Of a stretch of 17,552 nucleotides of DNA, positions 8,009 to 14,866 are shown one piece after another. The translations under genes were made by a program, and so were the position numbers. The notes under the pieces were generated by a model. It had not been told where the DNA came from. It made no database searches and saw only the letters and a program-made list of their open reading frames with translations. This stretch comes from JAAEQG01 sp023133475 (GTDB taxonomy: Bacteria > Planctomycetota > Phycisphaerae > UBA1845). The stretch is taken from the NCBI GenBank assembly GCA_030631415.1, contig DAOVLE010000098.1, positions 1 to 17,552 of the forward strand, in the 5' to 3' direction. The stretch's first letter is position 1. Each line of letters opens with the position of its first letter.

Positions 8009-8037
8009 TTGACTGATCCTGGTTTTTCTGGCATACT
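8009..8037 (+). promoter_or_regulatory. Sigma70-type promoter for the zinc-ribbon gene
   Basis: TTGACT (8009-8014, five of six consensus) is followed after exactly 17 bases by CATACT (8032-8037, four of six). It is the best promoter match noticed in the window. Transcription from near 8044 would give a 5' leader of about 195 nt before the ATG at 8240, unusually long for a gene of 103 codons. Confidence 0.6.
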
Positions 8038-8048
8038 AAAGTTGGATG

Positions 8049-8065
8049 GGTGATAAGGTATCACC
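8049..8065 (+). promoter_or_regulatory. Hairpin at the start of the long leader
   Basis: GGTGATA-AGG-TATCACC is a perfect 7-bp stem with a 3-base loop, within the first 25 bases of the predicted transcript from the 8009-8037 promoter. It could stabilise the mRNA 5' end or be a protein operator. No known riboswitch was recognised in the remaining leader (8066-8225). Confidence 0.45.
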
Positions 8066-8239
8066 TTGTTGATTAGGCGGATTGCTCGGGCAAAAGGGGT
8101 TAGCACACATAGGGTGGCTTGTTTGTGTTGAATAAAGCCATGTCTGTTTCGTGTTCCCTTTTGGTCGGGAAGGGTAGGTATTATCCTTGGTAGTTGGCCA
8201 ATGCACTCTGGCCTCTCCCTCAATCGGAGGAATCCCCGG

Positions 8240-8551
8240 ATGTCGTTTGAAGACAAAAACATCACCTGTGTCGACTGTGGTCAGGAATTTGTTCATTCTG
8301 CCGAGGACCAAGGCCGCTATGCCGAGCGTGGCTTCACCAATGAACCCAAGCGTTGTCGCCAGTGCCGTGAGCAGCGTAAGGCCCAAGGTGGGCGGCGTCA
8401 GGGCGGCGGCGGCGGCGGCGGTGGGCGCCCGCCGCGCGAGACATACGAGGTAGTCTGTGCCGAATGCGGGGCCACCACCACGGTCCCGTTCAAGCCGACA
8501 GAAGGCCGTCCGGTGTATTGCCGCGATTGCTTTCAGGCAAAACGGCAATAG
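8240..8551 (+). CDS. Small double zinc-ribbon protein (CxxC-x17-CxxC)
   Basis: The 103-residue protein has two zinc-ribbon modules. The first (about residues 8-47) has CVDCGQEF and later CRQC, as in the probable zinc-ribbon (zf-trcl) family. The second has CAEC, exactly 17 residues, then CRDC, the CxxC-x17-CxxC domain. They are joined by a basic and polyglycine linker encoded by a GGC microsatellite near 8402-8422. The ATG at 8240 is preferred over an in-frame ATG at 8201 because GGAGG (8226-8230) lies 9 bases upstream and the zinc-ribbon sequence starts just after it. Such proteins are presumed to bind nucleic acid or metal; the exact role is unknown. It has its own promoter, a long leader and a terminator-like hairpin. 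Confidence 0.85.
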   Translation: MSFEDKNITCVDCGQEFVHSAEDQGRYAERGFTNEPKRCRQCREQRKAQGGRRQGGGGGGGGRPPRETYEVVCAECGATTTVPFKPTEGRPVYCRDCFQAKRQ

Positions 8552-8568
8552 ACTGCCCCGGCAGTCTA
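8549..8568 (+). terminator. Hairpin overlapping the zinc-ribbon stop codon
   Basis: TAGACTGC-CCCG-GCAGTCTA is a perfect 8-bp stem whose first three bases are the TAG stop codon. No T-run follows, so it is either a weak terminator or a 3' stabilising hairpin. Confidence 0.5.
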
Positions 8569-8574
8569 CACGCT

Positions 8575-8848
8575 AGTGCTCTGTCACGGCTGATGCGAAG
8601 GGTTGTCCCTGGATGGGTGGCCCTACCGCTTTAGCGGCTGTCGATTTAGTCGTTCGGAGCGACCCCCAATGTAGCGTCACCCCTTGTGGGTGACGAAAGG
8701 TGAGGGTGCGCCGCCCACAAGGGGCGACGCTACAGACTAAATCAACAGCCCCTTTAGTGGACGGGTGGCCCATCGCTTTAGCGGTGGGGGACGCGAATAT
8801 CTGATGCAATTCGCGTCCCCCACGGCTAAAGCCATGGGCCACCCAACT
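8575..8848. repeat. Composite palindromic repeat between the zinc-ribbon gene and larA
   Basis: Three modules are visible. Bases 8575-8614 (AGTGCTCTGTC...) match 15572-15611 inside the glycosyltransferase gene at most positions. Bases 8638-8752 form a hairpin: 8638-8690, an exact inverse of 1-53, against 8714-8752 (CCCACAAGGGGCGACGCTAC... ACAGCC). Bases 8763-8844 are the GGGTGGCCCA hairpin, with 36-base arms 8763-8798 and 8809-8844 matching at 34 of 36 positions around a 10-base loop. The GGGTGGCCCA module recurs at 15612-15692 and 16380-16460. The stretch between the genes (8569-8869) contains no coding sequence that I can support. Confidence 0.9.
8638..8690. repeat. 53-bp module, exact inverse of 1-53
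   Basis: This module is identical over 53 bases to the reverse complement of the window start. Identity at about 8.6 kb distance, with no mismatch, suggests recent copying or gene conversion, in contrast to the diverged half-copy at 8714-8752 only 24 bases away. Confidence 0.9.
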
Positions 8849-8869
8849 ATAACCTTGTAGCGCAGGCTG

Positions 8870-10150
8870 CTACGGGTGAGGTTCGGCTTGCGCCAACACG
8901 TTGGGTCCGTCTGGGATCACGGCGATGGTGGCGGTGGGTCCGTGTTTGGCCAGTGCCCAATCGAGGGCCTCTTCAAAAGAGGCGGCCCTTCGGGGGAGTG
9001 ATATGCCCCGCTCCTCGGTGGTCAGCCCCTCGTCGATCAAAAAACCGTCACACTTACGCAGCGCCCGGGTGAAGTTGTGGACCGCCCACTGGTCGATTTC
9101 GCATCGGCCACCCTCCACGAAATCGCGGGCGAACTGCTCGGGGCTGATGATGGTGCGGCACAGCTCGCGGAACTGAGCTCCGCCGAAACCCTCCGCACAG
9201 GCGCTGAGCATGATGATGGTGCCGCCGGGTTTGGCTATGTGCATGGCTCCGGTGAAGCCTTTGGCGGATTGGTAGTAGGTGCAGTCCTGGGGGAACCCGC
9301 CGCACGAAGTCACCACAATGTCACAGGGGGCATCCACGGTGTCGCGGACAGCCTGACGGGCAAACGCACAACCTTGGGCCCAGGCGGCTTCGAATTGGCC
9401 CGCGAACACCCCGGTGATCCGACGCTTGCGGTCCAGGGTGACGTTCACGATGAAGTCCATGCCCACCCGCCTGGTGATCTCGGTCAGTTCCTCATGAAGG
9501 ATGTTGCCTTCGATCACCCCTTCGATCGAGTTGGGGTGCTCGATGATGGCGGGCCCGTGCAAGGCTCGGATTTGCCGTTCGCCCCCGCATCCGATGCCCA
9601 GAACCTTGCGCCCGCCGCTGAAGCCGGCCATCAAGTGCGGCTCGATGTATCCGGTGGTGATCTTGAGCGGGGCACGGGCGTAAAGGGCGTCCACTTGGAT
9701 CGGAGTGCCGCGCCTCGTGATTCCAAGGCTTGCCTGTTCCTCCACCACGCGGGCACGGTGGTTGACGATCCGATAGCCATCTGCGATCGGCTTGCCCACC
9801 ATAGCCAGAAGTTCCGCCCCCCGGTTGGGGCGATGCAAACCGGTAGCCACCAGAATGGTGATCTTGTCGCGTTTGATGCCCGCGTCTTCCAGCGTGCGCA
9901 ACAAAGGCGGCAGAATGATCCGGTTGGGCACCGGACGGGTCATATCGCAAATGACCACCACCGCCTCGTCGTGTCCCCGGGCCAAATCAGCCAACGGACG
10001 GCAATCAATAGGCGCCGCCAGTGCCTGTGTCACCGCGGCATGGGGGTCGGGCAAAGCCTCGCCATGACGGGCCTGCAACACTTTGACCACGTTGGCATCG
10101 GGGACCTCGATTTCTCGCACGCCCCGGTCAAAGGGCAGGGATAATCGCAT
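8870..10150 (-). CDS. larA: LarA-type nickel-pincer-dependent 2-hydroxyacid racemase
   Basis: The 426-residue protein matches the LarA family along its full usual length (about 420-430). The family residues sit where expected, two positions lower than in L. plantarum LarA: His106 (GLHRPN), His172 (EPHLMAGFSGG), Lys182 (FSGGRK, the lysine that holds the nickel-pincer cofactor) and His198 (ALHGP). An N-terminal CDMTRPVPN motif is also present. LarA racemises lactate, and relatives act on other 2-hydroxyacids, so the substrate is uncertain. The cofactor-making genes larB, larC and larE are not here. The start is supported by GGAG 7 bases upstream (10158-10161). It lies downstream of the aminotransferase gene on the same strand, with a REP-like pair between them. 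The stop codon falls in a small GTAGC...GCTAC hairpin. Confidence 0.9.
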   Translation of the reverse strand: MRLSLPFDRGVREIEVPDANVVKVLQARHGEALPDPHAAVTQALAAPIDCRPLADLARGHDEAVVVICDMTRPVPNRIILPPLLRTLEDAGIKRDKITILVATGLHRPNRGAELLAMVGKPIADGYRIVNHRARVVEEQASLGITRRGTPIQVDALYARAPLKITTGYIEPHLMAGFSGGRKVLGIGCGGERQIRALHGPAIIEHPNSIEGVIEGNILHEELTEITRRVGMDFIVNVTLDRKRRITGVFAGQFEAAWAQGCAFARQAVRDTVDAPCDIVVTSCGGFPQDCTYYQSAKGFTGAMHIAKPGGTIIMLSACAEGFGGAQFRELCRTIISPEQFARDFVEGGRCEIDQWAVHNFTRALRKCDGFLIDEGLTTEERGISLPRRAASFEEALDWALAKHGPTATIAVIPDGPNVLAQAEPHP

Positions 10151-10171
10151 AGCCCATCTCCAAACTCATGA

Positions 10172-10283
10172 CGTAGGGTGGGTGGAGCTTCGCGGAGCGA
10201 AGCGCAACCCACCGCTGAGAAGAGGCACTCGGCACTCGGTTGGTGGGTTCCACCTCGCTCCGCGAGGTTCCACCCACCCTACA
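10172..10283. repeat. Paired REP-like element between aminotransferase and larA
   Basis: The element has the same architecture as 3327-3515: inverted ends GTAGGGTGGGTGGA (10173-10186) and TCCACCCACCCTAC (10269-10282), each with an internal 7-bp hairpin, GCTTCGC-GGA-GCGAAGC and ACCTCGC-TCC-GCGAGGT. The core here holds GGCACTC twice in tandem, again a heptamer but unrelated to the GGACCTT core of the other copy. It lies 11 bases upstream of the larA ribosome-binding site. Confidence 0.85.
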
Positions 10284-10306
10284 ACTGCGTTCATAAATAA
10301 TCCGGG

Positions 10307-11515
10307 TCAGCCTGCCGGACGGCACACCTCCGCCACAAATGCCAGGGTTCTGTCGATGTCTTTGTCGCTGACGCGGCGGTGGGTGGGGAGGTTGATGACC
10401 TCGGCAGCAGCACGCTCCGCCACAGGGCACGCACCATCGTTGTAGCCGAACGCCGGCTGATCGGTCTGGATGGGGTGTAGGGGACACTCGAACCAGGAGC
10501 CAATCTCGACGCCGTACCTGGAGGCGTTGGCCAGAGCTTCCTGCTTGTTGGCCACCCGTAGCGGGAAACGCAACAGCATCAGGTCCCAGTTCTCCGGGAT
10601 CGAGGGCACGGAGTAGCCCAAACGAGGCAACTCAGCAATGTAGCGGCCTGCACCATGTTTCCGCCGCTCGAGGTTGTGCGGTGTGCGGCGGACCTCGCAC
10701 ATGCCGATGCGGCATTGCACCGGCGAGGGGCGCAGAGCGTAGTTCGGCGGCATAACGATGTCGAACTCAGCCGTGCTCGAACTGCCCACCACCAGCCCCT
10801 TACTGGTCAACCATCGAAAGACCTCCGTAGCCAGCGCGGTGACCGAGGGGTAGATGACCAGTTCGTAAACCAGCAATTGGCTGGCGAGCATAAATGCCGC
10901 GGTGCGCGACGGAGAAGGGTAGGACTCCTGCTGTTGCCTGACCCGCCGGGCCAAAGCCGCATCATGCACCAACGCCAGCCCACCCAGCCCGGTGGAGAAG
11001 GGTTTGTTCCATTGCCCACTAAAGAAGGCAGCGGTGCCGAAGGTGCCCAGAAGCTGCCCATCGAGGCGTCCTCCGAACGTATGGCAACAGTCTTCGATGA
11101 CCGCAATACCGCGTGCGTCAGCCAATTTGCGGATGGGCTCGATCGGGGCTGGGAACCCGTAGGTATGTTGCACCAGGATGGCTTTGGTCCGCGGCGAGAT
11201 TCGACGCTCGACTTCCTCCGGTTGCATGTTGTAGTGCTGCGGGTCGATGTCCACATAGACCGGTCTGGCACCGGTGTAGACCACCGGCCCGGGCACCATC
11301 ACACATGTGTATCCCGGGACGATGACTTCGTCCCCCTCGCCGATGCCCAAAGCCCGGAGGATCGCGTAAAGGGCGACACGCCCCTTCCAAAAGGCCAACG
11401 CCGTGCCGCTGCCGAAGAACTCCTCCACTGCCCGCTCGTACAATCGCCGAGCGGAGATGCTATCCCCGCCCGGTACGAGCATGCTGCTCAATGCTGTTAG
11501 TGCTCGGTCTATCAT
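10307..11515 (-). CDS. DegT/DnrJ/EryC1/StrS-family PLP aminotransferase
   Basis: This 402-residue fold-type I PLP enzyme is of the family that aminates keto-sugar nucleotides. Visible features are the VIVPGYTCVMVPGPVVYTGARPVYVDID segment typical of the family's cofactor domain, Asp142 in VIEDCCHTFGG, and the Schiff-base Lys171 in SGQWNKPFSTGLGG. The lysine is intact, so it should be an aminotransferase rather than a dehydratase. The family usually works in glycan or secondary-metabolite precursor synthesis, but no partner sugar gene is adjacent; the GT39-like gene further right may be related. Residues 190-235 are hydrophobic and longer than usual, perhaps a membrane-contact helix. The ATG at 11515 is used; the upstream AAGGAAG is distant. 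It is probably the first gene of a pair with larA. Confidence 0.85.
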   Translation of the reverse strand: MIDRALTALSSMLVPGGDSISARRLYERAVEEFFGSGTALAFWKGRVALYAILRALGIGEGDEVIVPGYTCVMVPGPVVYTGARPVYVDIDPQHYNMQPEEVERRISPRTKAILVQHTYGFPAPIEPIRKLADARGIAVIEDCCHTFGGRLDGQLLGTFGTAAFFSGQWNKPFSTGLGGLALVHDAALARRVRQQQESYPSPSRTAAFMLASQLLVYELVIYPSVTALATEVFRWLTSKGLVVGSSSTAEFDIVMPPNYALRPSPVQCRIGMCEVRRTPHNLERRKHGAGRYIAELPRLGYSVPSIPENWDLMLLRFPLRVANKQEALANASRYGVEIGSWFECPLHPIQTDQPAFGYNDGACPVAERAAAEVINLPTHRRVSDKDIDRTLAFVAEVCRPAG

Positions 11516-11561
11516 CCCTGCCGACCTTGCTTCCTTAACGGGGAGAACTCACACCGCCACG

Positions 11562-11585
11562 AAGGCGGGTGGAACCCGCCCTACC
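11562..11585. repeat. GGCGGGT/ACCCGCC short palindrome
   Basis: AAGGCGGGTGGAACCCGCC followed by CTACC has the same sequence and orientation as 379-403. It lies in the 206-base gap upstream of the aminotransferase gene and next to the terminator of the secreted-protein gene. Confidence 0.8.
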
Positions 11586-11588
11586 TGC

Positions 11589-11632
11589 CAAAAAAGTGCC
11601 CCGTGTGGGCTTTCAGGCCGCACACGGGGCAT
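11589..11632 (-). terminator. Rho-independent terminator of the secreted repeat protein gene
   Basis: On the minus strand, an 11-bp stem (TGCCCCGTGTG against CACACGGGGCA, 11597-11607 with 11621-11631), extended inside by GGC/GCC, is followed by ACTTTTTT. It lies about 90 bases after the stop codon at 11722 and separates that gene from the aminotransferase. An additional inverted pair, GTAGAGTC...GACTCTAC (11642-11703), lies between the stop and the terminator. Confidence 0.8.
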
Positions 11633-11721
11633 CATGCAGGAGTAGAGTCCGATGGTTGACTGCTGCGTAATCACGCAAGCCGCGACACTTGCGTTTGACT
11701 CTACAGAACGTATCCGCGGTT

Positions 11722-13302
11722 TTAACCCAGCGTCCTCCTCCGTCGCAAGGGCCTGCGCGAGCCCTTCCAGCCCATCAGGGTCATCGGGAGCATGATCAGG
11801 GCGACACCGTTGTAGATACCGCAGCCGGCATTGCCACCGGTGGAAGGCGTGGGCTGGGGTTCCGGCTCGGGTTCTGGTTCCGGTTCCGGCTCTGGTTGCG
11901 GTTCCGGTTCGGGGGTGCAGGCATCGCCCAGCCCATCGCCGTCGGCGTCCGCCTGATCGGGATTGGGCACATCCGGGCAGTTGTCGCAGACGTCACCCAC
12001 CCCGTCGTCATCCCGGTCGGCGTTGGTGGAGTCCGGGTCGTCCGGGCACAGATCGCACGGATCGAAGACCCCATCGCCGTCTCGGTCGGTGTTGGGGCCG
12101 AGGTCGCAATCGTCGCAGATGTCACCCAGCCCGTCGCCATCAATGTCCGATTGGTCGTCGTTGGGGTTCATCGGGCAGTTGTCACAGGCATCGCCGATAC
12201 CGTCATTATCGTCATCGTTTTGCAAGCCGGTGGTGGGATTGGGCGGGTTCACCACTTCAGGGCAGTTGTCGCACACATCGCCCACCCCATCGCCGTCGGT
12301 GTCGAGCTGGTCGGGGTTCGGAATCTCGAGGCAATTATCGATGCAGTCGGCGACGCCATCCTCGTCGGTATCGTCGTCGGGAATCCCGCAACCACAGATG
12401 CCAGGAACGAGCTTGTCGGGATCATCCGGGCAGAGGTCCACGGGCGGCGAAGGTGGAGTGGGGCCTGGGCCTGGGCCGGGGCAACCCCCGTCACATTCGT
12501 CGGGAATACCATTAGGTTGGCAGTCCGCACTGGTCCCGCCGGCGATGTCGCACTCGTCGGGGATGCCGTTGGGTTGGCAATCCGCACTGGTGCCACCGGC
12601 GATGTCGCACTCGTCGGGGACCCCGTTATCGTTGCAGTCCGGGTCGCAGTTGGCTTGACAGTAGTATGGCCCGCCGGGCGCAAGGCTATTCTCGTCGATC
12701 TCGCATTCGTCAGGGACACCGTTGTTGTTGCAGTCCGTGCTGGTTCCGGCGGCGATGTCACACTCGTCGGGGACGCCGTTGGTCTGGCAGTCCGCACTGG
12801 TCCCGCCGGCGATGTCGCACTCGTCGGGGACGCCGTTGGTCTGGCAGTCCGCACTGGTCCCGCCAGCGATGTCACACTCGTCGGGGATGCCGTTGACGTT
12901 GCAGTCCGGGTCGCAGTTCACCTTGCAGAAGAACGGCCCGCCGGGTGCGGGGCTGTTCTCGTCGATTTCGCATTCGTCGGGAGTGCCGTTCGAGTTGCAA
13001 TCGGCGCTGGTTCCGGCGTCGATGTCATCCTCGTCGAGCACACCGTTGCTGTTGCAATCGCACTGCTCTGTCACCGAGTACTGGCACTCGCCGTTATCGT
13101 CGCAAATTCCAACCATGCACGGGTTGGGGTGCACGCATTCGTCGTCAGAATTGTCGCAGAACATTACCTGCCCGCGTGCACTATCGACGCCGCCCCCCCA
13201 GGCTCCCCAGGCAACCAACACCGCAACGACCATGGCCAATCGGTGCATTCCGCATAAGTTGCCCAGGCTGTGATAATTTCGCAAATGGTATCTATGATAC
13301 AT
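11722..13302 (-). CDS. Secreted calcium-binding-repeat protein with C-terminal sorting tail
   Basis: This 526-residue protein is exported and probably surface-retained. Its signal peptide has hydrophobic core LAMVVAVLVAW near residues 22-38. Residues 82-271 hold nine DCxxNGxPDECDI units, mostly 19 residues long, with two 32-residue variants ending NCDP. Residues 289-462 are thrombospondin type-3-like Asp-rich repeats (DTDGDGVGDVCDNCP), expected to bind calcium. A PEPEP-rich linker (463-487) follows, then GGNAGCG, a hydrophobic segment and SRRPLRRRRTLG, a tripartite tail like the sorting tags that end in a membrane segment and an Arg cluster, with an invariant-looking Cys before the segment. 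The ATG at 13302 is chosen because AGAGGA lies 9 bases upstream (13312-13318); a GTG at 13308 or ATG at 13248 are alternatives. The function is probably cell surface or matrix. Confidence 0.85.
   Translation of the reverse strand: MYHRYHLRNYHSLGNLCGMHRLAMVVAVLVAWGAWGGGVDSARGQVMFCDNSDDECVHPNPCMVGICDDNGECQYSVTEQCDCNSNGVLDEDDIDAGTSADCNSNGTPDECEIDENSPAPGGPFFCKVNCDPDCNVNGIPDECDIAGGTSADCQTNGVPDECDIAGGTSADCQTNGVPDECDIAAGTSTDCNNNGVPDECEIDENSLAPGGPYYCQANCDPDCNDNGVPDECDIAGGTSADCQPNGIPDECDIAGGTSADCQPNGIPDECDGGCPGPGPGPTPPSPPVDLCPDDPDKLVPGICGCGIPDDDTDEDGVADCIDNCLEIPNPDQLDTDGDGVGDVCDNCPEVVNPPNPTTGLQNDDDNDGIGDACDNCPMNPNDDQSDIDGDGLGDICDDCDLGPNTDRDGDGVFDPCDLCPDDPDSTNADRDDDGVGDVCDNCPDVPNPDQADADGDGLGDACTPEPEPQPEPEPEPEPEPEPQPTPSTGGNAGCGIYNGVALIMLPMTLMGWKGSRRPLRRRRTLG
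12490..13059 (-). repeat. Coding tandem repeats (57-bp unit, higher-order duplication)
   Basis: These are nine units of the DCxxNGxPDEC module. Most are 57 bp (19 codons), with two 96-bp variants at 13002-12907 and 12735-12640. The variants start two super-units: one long unit followed by three short ones (13002-12736, 89 codons), then the same order from 12735 with the last unit shortened. Adjacent 57-bp units near 12780-12890 are almost identical at DNA level, which suggests recent expansion. Confidence 0.85.
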
Positions 13303-13551
13303 TTTCACTGGTCCTCTCTACTGTTTCCTGCCGGCACCGAGCCGAATTTGACTTTCGAGCCGATCTCGAATGTTGGTCAGGGCACCGGCTTCAAGACACT
13401 CCGGCGCTTGCTGCCCATCAGATTATATGCCTCAATGAATTGTATCCAGCCATATTATCTCTGGCGGCTCGGTTTTCACCCGACCGTTATTGGTTCGTTG
13501 CTTCCTATATGGGCTCTGGCGGGGATTTTGCCTCGCCCGCGTTGGTTCAGA

Positions 13552-14418
13552 TTATCCTTGGTGAGTCGTCTCGTGCCGCCGCCGGAGCAGCGTTGCCAGC
13601 CCGCCCATACCCAGCAGCACCAGCGTGCCCGGTTCGGGGATGACCGCCGCCAGGCCGCCAATACCGTCGGGCAGAACATGCCCATCCGCCAGTTGCACGG
13701 GCTGCAATTCGAGGGTGTCCCAATCCAGGGTGAACAGTTCGCTATGCGTTCCCCTGCTGTCGGCAACCACCTGGACGATGTAGAGGTTCACTCCCCGCTC
13801 TTCTTCGAGGGCGAAAGTCATCCCGGTGACACGGTCCAACTCGAGGGCGCCGATGAGCGTGGCGGTGGGGTCGCTTGCGGCGAGGTTCTCGAAGGCGTAA
13901 AGCGAGTCGTTGAGGACGTCAGCCATGTACAAGGTGCCGTTCGGGGCGCAGGCCAGCCCAGCCGTGGTTCCGACAACGCCGATTCCCGGGTCTCCGTCGC
14001 CCACGAGAGTCCCCGCCCCGGTGGTTGGATCGATAGTGATCAGCAAATCGTTCTCACTGTCGATTCCGTACAGCGTGTCCTCCGGGCTGAACGCCAGGCC
14101 CGAGACATCCAGATACCCCATATCTCCAACCGGGGTGGCTTCACCGGTGGTGATATCTATGGTGTAGAGCTGGTCGAGGAGGTTACCGGAGAAGGCGCCG
14201 TAAAGCTCTCCCGCGGAATTGAGGGCCAAACCGCCCTCGACAAAATCAACCCCGAAACCGGTCTCACCGATCATTTCCACCGTGCCCGCCATCGTGTCGA
14301 TCGCGTACAAGGCGTCGGTCCTGTAGCTGGCGGCGTAGATCGTGGCACCGCGAGCTGTCTGCACACCAGCCAACCCCAGAACCAAACAGACATTAACCAA
14401 CCAAAGTGCATACTTCAT
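13552..14418 (-). CDS. PEP-CTERM protein with beta-propeller-like repeats
   Basis: This 288-residue exported protein has a signal peptide (1-24, ending QTARGA). Its middle repeats strands of the form LYAIDTMAGTVEMIG, LYTIDITTGEATPVG and LYGIDSENDLLITIDPTTG, the pattern of WD/NHL- or DUF4394-like beta-propellers. Residues 259-288 are a textbook PEP-CTERM tail: IPEPGTLVLLGMGGLATLLRRRH. Such proteins are handled by exosortase and tied to exopolysaccharide, but no exosortase gene is in the window. The start at 14418 has strong AGGAG 7 bases upstream (14426-14430). The next minus-strand gene starts about 250 bases later. The gap 13303-13551 holds no repeat or gene that I can recognise. Confidence 0.85.
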   Translation of the reverse strand: MKYALWLVNVCLVLGLAGVQTARGATIYAASYRTDALYAIDTMAGTVEMIGETGFGVDFVEGGLALNSAGELYGAFSGNLLDQLYTIDITTGEATPVGDMGYLDVSGLAFSPEDTLYGIDSENDLLITIDPTTGAGTLVGDGDPGIGVVGTTAGLACAPNGTLYMADVLNDSLYAFENLAASDPTATLIGALELDRVTGMTFALEEERGVNLYIVQVVADSRGTHSELFTLDWDTLELQPVQLADGHVLPDGIGGLAAVIPEPGTLVLLGMGGLATLLRRRHETTHQG

Positions 14419-14653
14419 CTCATCTCTCCTCCCGCAAAATCTCTATACTCCCATCCCCGACGTGAAAACTGGGTCACGTTCACTGACGTATCACGATGGG
14501 GCTCTCTCTGCTCCCCTGGTCACAGAAATGCGAACAGGGTTGTACCAGAATTGTACCCTTAATTGGCGCCGAGTCATCAGGCTGGCAAATTTTTTTTTTG
14601 CAGGTCCGGCATGCTTGCAGCCTGTGAGAGCAGTGTGGGGTAGAGCAAAGCGG
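14419..14653. other. Divergent intergenic stretch
   Basis: This is the upstream region between the PEP-CTERM gene (minus) and the repeat block before the glycosyltransferase (plus). It contains a run of ten T (14589-14598) and a weak minus-strand TATAGA at 14447-14442. No gene, RNA or clear operator was recognised. It probably holds the promoters of one or both divergent transcription units. Confidence 0.4.
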
Positions 14654-14855
14654 AGAATTGAGAATTGAGAATGCATGTAGGGCGGGTTCTACCCGCCGCA
14701 CGATGCCACAACTGTGATTATACCATTTTCTCAGTTTTTCACGCTCCCCGTTGGGGAGCCGCTAAACGCTGCGGACTTGTCACCGCTAAACACGCCGGCG
14801 CGGTTGCGATCACCGTATTTCTCCATTCTCCATTCTCCATTCTCCATTCCCTTGC
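14654..14855. repeat. Dispersed repeat with GAGAATTG ends and a GCCGCTAAACG core, copy 2
   Basis: The repeat begins GAGAATTGAGAATTGAGAATG and ends in CTCCATT units repeated four times (about 14821-14848), roughly the inverse of the start. The core has TTCACGCTCC and GCCGCTAAACGCTGCGGA, CACCGCTAAAC, as at 7740-7976. A GGCGGGT palindrome (14675-14698) sits inside the left end. The repeat stays open in the frame of the following gene, which artificially lengthens that open frame at its 5' end. Confidence 0.75.
14675..14698. repeat. GGCGGGT/ACCCGCC short palindrome
   Basis: TGTAGGGCGGGTTCTACCCG, followed by CC, forms a 7-bp hairpin with a 3-base loop. It has the same family and orientation as the left half of 5249-5306, and is nested in the larger dispersed repeat. 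Confidence 0.8.
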
Positions 14856-14866
14856 CCCCCCGCGTA

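Noticed and set aside
8638..8752. CRISPR-like array of repeats
   Set aside because: The repeated units are in opposite orientation, unevenly spaced and few. They form a hairpin, not a direct-repeat array with spacers, and no cas gene is present.
9077..10144. A 355-codon plus-strand open frame
   Set aside because: It lies wholly antisense to larA, whose residues are conserved. No domain or ribosome site is recognisable.
12060..12130. Asp-rich segment as a dockerin domain
   Set aside because: The DxDxDGxxD pattern with CDNCP spacing fits thrombospondin type-3 repeats better, and no paired dockerin helices are evident.
11689..13257. A 522-codon open frame on the plus strand opposite the secreted repeat protein
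   Set aside because: Its Val/Gly/Ala-rich sequence merely mirrors the tandem repeats on the other strand. The minus-strand frame has a signal peptide, known repeats and a sorting tail.
13422..13450. Possible minus-strand promoter (TATAAT at 13427-13422) for the secreted repeat protein
   Set aside because: The -10 is perfect, but no acceptable -35 is found at 16-18 bases, so it was not listed as a feature.
14442..14469. Possible minus-strand promoter (TATAGA with TTTTCA) for the PEP-CTERM gene
   Set aside because: The spacer is only 15 bases and both hexamers match weakly.
14714..14866. Extension of the glycosyltransferase gene to an ATG at 14714
   Set aside because: The extra 51 codons are encoded by the dispersed repeat. 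Starts at 14867 or later fit the membrane-protein family better, although none has a clear ribosome site.
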